This document shows, piece after piece, positions 62,227 to 64,000 of a stretch of DNA of 64,000 nucleotides; position 1 is the stretch's first letter, and every line of letters starts with the position of its first letter. The notes below the pieces were generated by a model that did no database searches, was not told where the DNA came from, and was given only the letters and a program-made list of their open reading frames with translations. A program made the position numbers and the translations under genes. Origin of the DNA: Allobosea sp. 47.2.35 (GTDB lineage: Bacteria; Pseudomonadota; Alphaproteobacteria; Rhizobiales; Beijerinckiaceae). The stretch lies in NCBI RefSeq assembly GCF_024655635.1, contig NZ_JANLGI010000013.1, forward strand, positions 109,806 to 173,805. Reading direction: 5' to 3'.

Positions 62227-63655
62227 CGACGACATCCTCACCGCCATCCTGCGCCGCGATCTGGCGAGCTTCATCGAGCATTGCTTCGTGACGCTGGAAC
62301 CGGGCACGGCCTATCAGCACAACTGGCATATCGAGGCGATCGCCTATCAGCTGATGCGGGTCTGGAGCGGCGAGTGCAAGCGGCTGATCATCAATGTGCC
62401 GCCGCGCTCGGCCAAGTCGATCTGCGTCACCATCGCTTTCACCGCTTGGCTGATGGGCCATGATCCCCGCAAGCGGATCATGGCGATCAGCTACGCTCAG
62501 GAGCTCTCGCTGACCCACGCTGCGGCCTTCCGCAGCGTGGTGACCTCCGATTGGTATCGTCGCGCCTTCCCCGACTTCGCGATCAAGGCCAATCGGGGCC
62601 AGGAGATCCGCACCACGGAACACGGCTATCGTTATGCCTCCTCGATCGGCGGTTCGGTGTTGGGACGCGGCGCCGATCTGATCGTCATCGACGATCCGAT
62701 CAACGGGCTTGAAGCCGCCTTGTCGGCGGCGGCCCGACGTCGTGTTCAGGCCTTTTACGATGGCACCCTCTACTCCCGGCTGAACGATCGTCAAAACGGC
62801 GCCATCGTCATCGTGATGCAGCGCCTGCACGAGGATGATCTGGTCGGACATGTCCTTGAGAAGGAGGATTGGGAGGTTCTCTCGATCCCCGCCATCGCGC
62901 CGGACGATTGCTTTTACCGCATCGGTCAAGGGCGGGAGGCGCTCTATCGGCGCCAACGGGGTGAGATCATGCATGTTGGCCGCGATACCTTTGCCGATCT
63001 CGAGGCGATTAAGCGCAATCTCGGCGCCTTGAACTTCTCGGCGCAGTACCAGCAGAACCCGCTGCCGGCCGAAGGGCAGATCATCAAGCGCGATTGGCTG
63101 GATTATTACGACGAGCGGCCGGCCGAGTTCGATCTGAAGGTTGCGTCCTGGGACACGGCTTCGACCCAGGCCGAGCATTCCGATTGGTCGGTTGGCATGG
63201 TCTGGGGAGCGATCGGGCAGAGCTATTATCTGATCGACCTTGTCCGGGGGCGCTGGGAAGCGCCGGAGCTGCGGCGCAAGATGATCGATCTCTCGCGGAC
63301 CCATGCGGTTGACGCGACGCTGGTCGAGGAGACCGAGCTCGGGCGGGCGCTGTCGCAGGATCTGCGGCGTACCGGTGCGCTGCATCCGCTGCTTCAGCCA
63401 TCGCGGATCGAAAAGCAGGCCCGGCTGATGGCGCAGTCCGCGCGCTTCGAGGCGGGGCAGGTGTTCCTGCCGTGCGAAGCCAGCTGGCTCGCTGAATATC
63501 TCGGCGAGCTCCTGGCGTTCCCGCTGGCGCGCCACGATGACCAGGTCGATGCGACCAGTCAGGCTCTCAAGTACCTGACCGCGAAGACGCCGACGATCCG
63601 TGAACGTCCGCAGCGGGTCGTACGTCCGCAGCGTCGTGTTCGGCCGCAAGCCTGA
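62219..63655 (+). CDS. terL: Phage terminase large subunit
   Basis: DNA-packaging motor protein of 478 aa. ATPase: Walker A variant PPRSAKS (61-67), Walker B LIVIDDP (154-160), coupling region VIVMQRLHEDDLVGHVL. Nuclease (RNase H-like): SWDTASTQAEHSDWSVGMVWG, VEETELGRALSQDL and HDDQVDATSQALKYL supply the acidic residues. The C-terminus is an Arg/Pro-rich repeat (RPQRVVRPQRRVRPQ) encoded by repeated CGTCCGCAGCG. No portal, capsid or integrase gene follows in the window, so the module is an island edge or a remnant. Confidence 0.92.
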   Translation: MTDDDILTAILRRDLASFIEHCFVTLEPGTAYQHNWHIEAIAYQLMRVWSGECKRLIINVPPRSAKSICVTIAFTAWLMGHDPRKRIMAISYAQELSLTHAAAFRSVVTSDWYRRAFPDFAIKANRGQEIRTTEHGYRYASSIGGSVLGRGADLIVIDDPINGLEAALSAAARRRVQAFYDGTLYSRLNDRQNGAIVIVMQRLHEDDLVGHVLEKEDWEVLSIPAIAPDDCFYRIGQGREALYRRQRGEIMHVGRDTFADLEAIKRNLGALNFSAQYQQNPLPAEGQIIKRDWLDYYDERPAEFDLKVASWDTASTQAEHSDWSVGMVWGAIGQSYYLIDLVRGRWEAPELRRKMIDLSRTHAVDATLVEETELGRALSQDLRRTGALHPLLQPSRIEKQARLMAQSARFEAGQVFLPCEASWLAEYLGELLAFPLARHDDQVDATSQALKYLTAKTPTIRERPQRVVRPQRRVRPQA

Positions 63656-63671
63656 CGCGACGCTCCTGGTG

Positions 63672-64000
63672 CTAAGGCTGCACCGTCACGACGGTCATGC
63701 TGTAGCCTCGAGCGGCCATGCAGCCGACCATGATCTGGCGCAGCGCCTGGTTGCGCTGACCTTCCAGCATGCCGGCCTCCATCGCATCGGCGAGACTACG
63801 ACCCATATGGATTGGAGCCGCCATGGCCTGGGCCTTGGCGGCTTCGCCCTTGCAGATGGCATCGTCCTGCTGAAACTGGGCGACTGCTCCGGCATCGCTG
63901 CGTCCGTCGTAGCGGTCGAAGCGCATGGCGGTACGCGGGGCGCATGCGCTAGCGGCACTGGCCAGGAGGATGGCGATCACAAGAGACGGCCAGCGGTTGC
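63672..64000 (-). CDS. Small hypothetical lipoprotein (5' end beyond window)
   Basis: The frame continues past the window edge (NRWPSLVIAILLASAASAC), forming a lipoprotein signal peptide with lipobox ASAC, so GTG 63980 is unlikely to be the true start. The mature part, about 85 aa, is MRFDRYDGRSDAGAVAQFQQDDAICKGEAAKAQAMAAP and IMVGCMAARGYSMTVV, with two cysteines likely to pair. The layout (C-K-A ... GCMAARGYS) is common to small envelope lipoproteins of unknown role often found beside phage-type genes. Convergent with terL. Confidence 0.7.
   Translation of the reverse strand, partial: NRWPSLVIAILLASAASACAPRTAMRFDRYDGRSDAGAVAQFQQDDAICKGEAAKAQAMAAPIHMGRSLADAMEAGMLEGQRNQALRQIMVGCMAARGYSMTVVTVQP

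Overview
The window is a GC-rich chromosome segment from an aerobic alphaproteobacterium, most likely of the order Hyphomicrobiales. The evidence is a RegB/RegA (PrrBA/ActSR) redox two-component system, MmcB, an intracellular PHA depolymerase, the aerobic cob-type cobalamin pathway with CobE/CobG/CobN, several Liv, TRAP and opine-type solute-binding proteins, and rhizobial-style extragenic palindromes. A Bosea-like genus is my best guess, but I could not test it. No rRNA, tRNA, CRISPR array or insertion sequence was recognised.

Region by region. 1-3.7 kb: the end of a polar amino-acid ABC transporter joined to DoeB/EutE-like and EutB-like enzymes (ectoine-type solute catabolism). 3.8-11.1 kb: mmcB, a LysR/MFS pair, regA-regB, phaZ and a YgjP-like metallopeptidase. 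11.4-15.7 kb: an M20 amidohydrolase, a D-aminopeptidase and a dipeptide-binding protein, probably one peptide-salvage operon. 15.9-22.6 kb: an aldose epimerase, nitroreductase, orphan TRAP binding protein, VOC protein, two small unknown genes, a detached cobF, dapD and a DUF1269 protein. 22.7-30.2 kb: a marR-DHA2 efflux unit, an isochorismatase-family hydrolase and a complete livGFKHM operon. 30.6-34.6 kb: a secreted caspase-like protein and a second LysR/MFS pair.

34.5-55.2 kb is the centre of the window: a cobalamin island. A B12 riboswitch at about 48.8-49.0 kb faces left and heads a long, tightly packed minus-strand series: cbtB, cbtA, DUF1636, cobW, cobN, cobG, cobH, cobI, cobJ, [cobK on the opposite strand], cobL, cobE, cobM, cobB, bluB. 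To the right lie cobU(cobP)-cobO and the divergent cobD/cobC pair. Together they cover cobalt uptake and chelation, most of the corrin ring methylations, amidation, adenosylation, the aminopropanol arm and the lower base. CobA, CobS, CobT, CobQ, CobV and the NaMN:DMB phosphoribosyltransferase are not in this window. cobK is inverted inside the series. The divergent pairs cobK/cobL and cobC/cobD each appear to start at the two strands of a single CATG.

50.3-59.7 kb is ordinary accessory metabolism: an MgtC-like protein, a TetR-aidB operon with a perfect 26-bp palindrome, a D-2-hydroxyacid dehydrogenase, an MFS transporter, a membrane protein and a GMC oxidoreductase. At 59.8-60.1 kb a noncoding stretch carries AGCAGGGA motifs phased at exactly 22 bp. 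It precedes a phage-like trio (ParB-domain DNA methyltransferase, DUF5681 protein, terminase large subunit) that may mark the edge of an integrated element continuing beyond the window. A lipoprotein gene cut by the window edge closes the segment.
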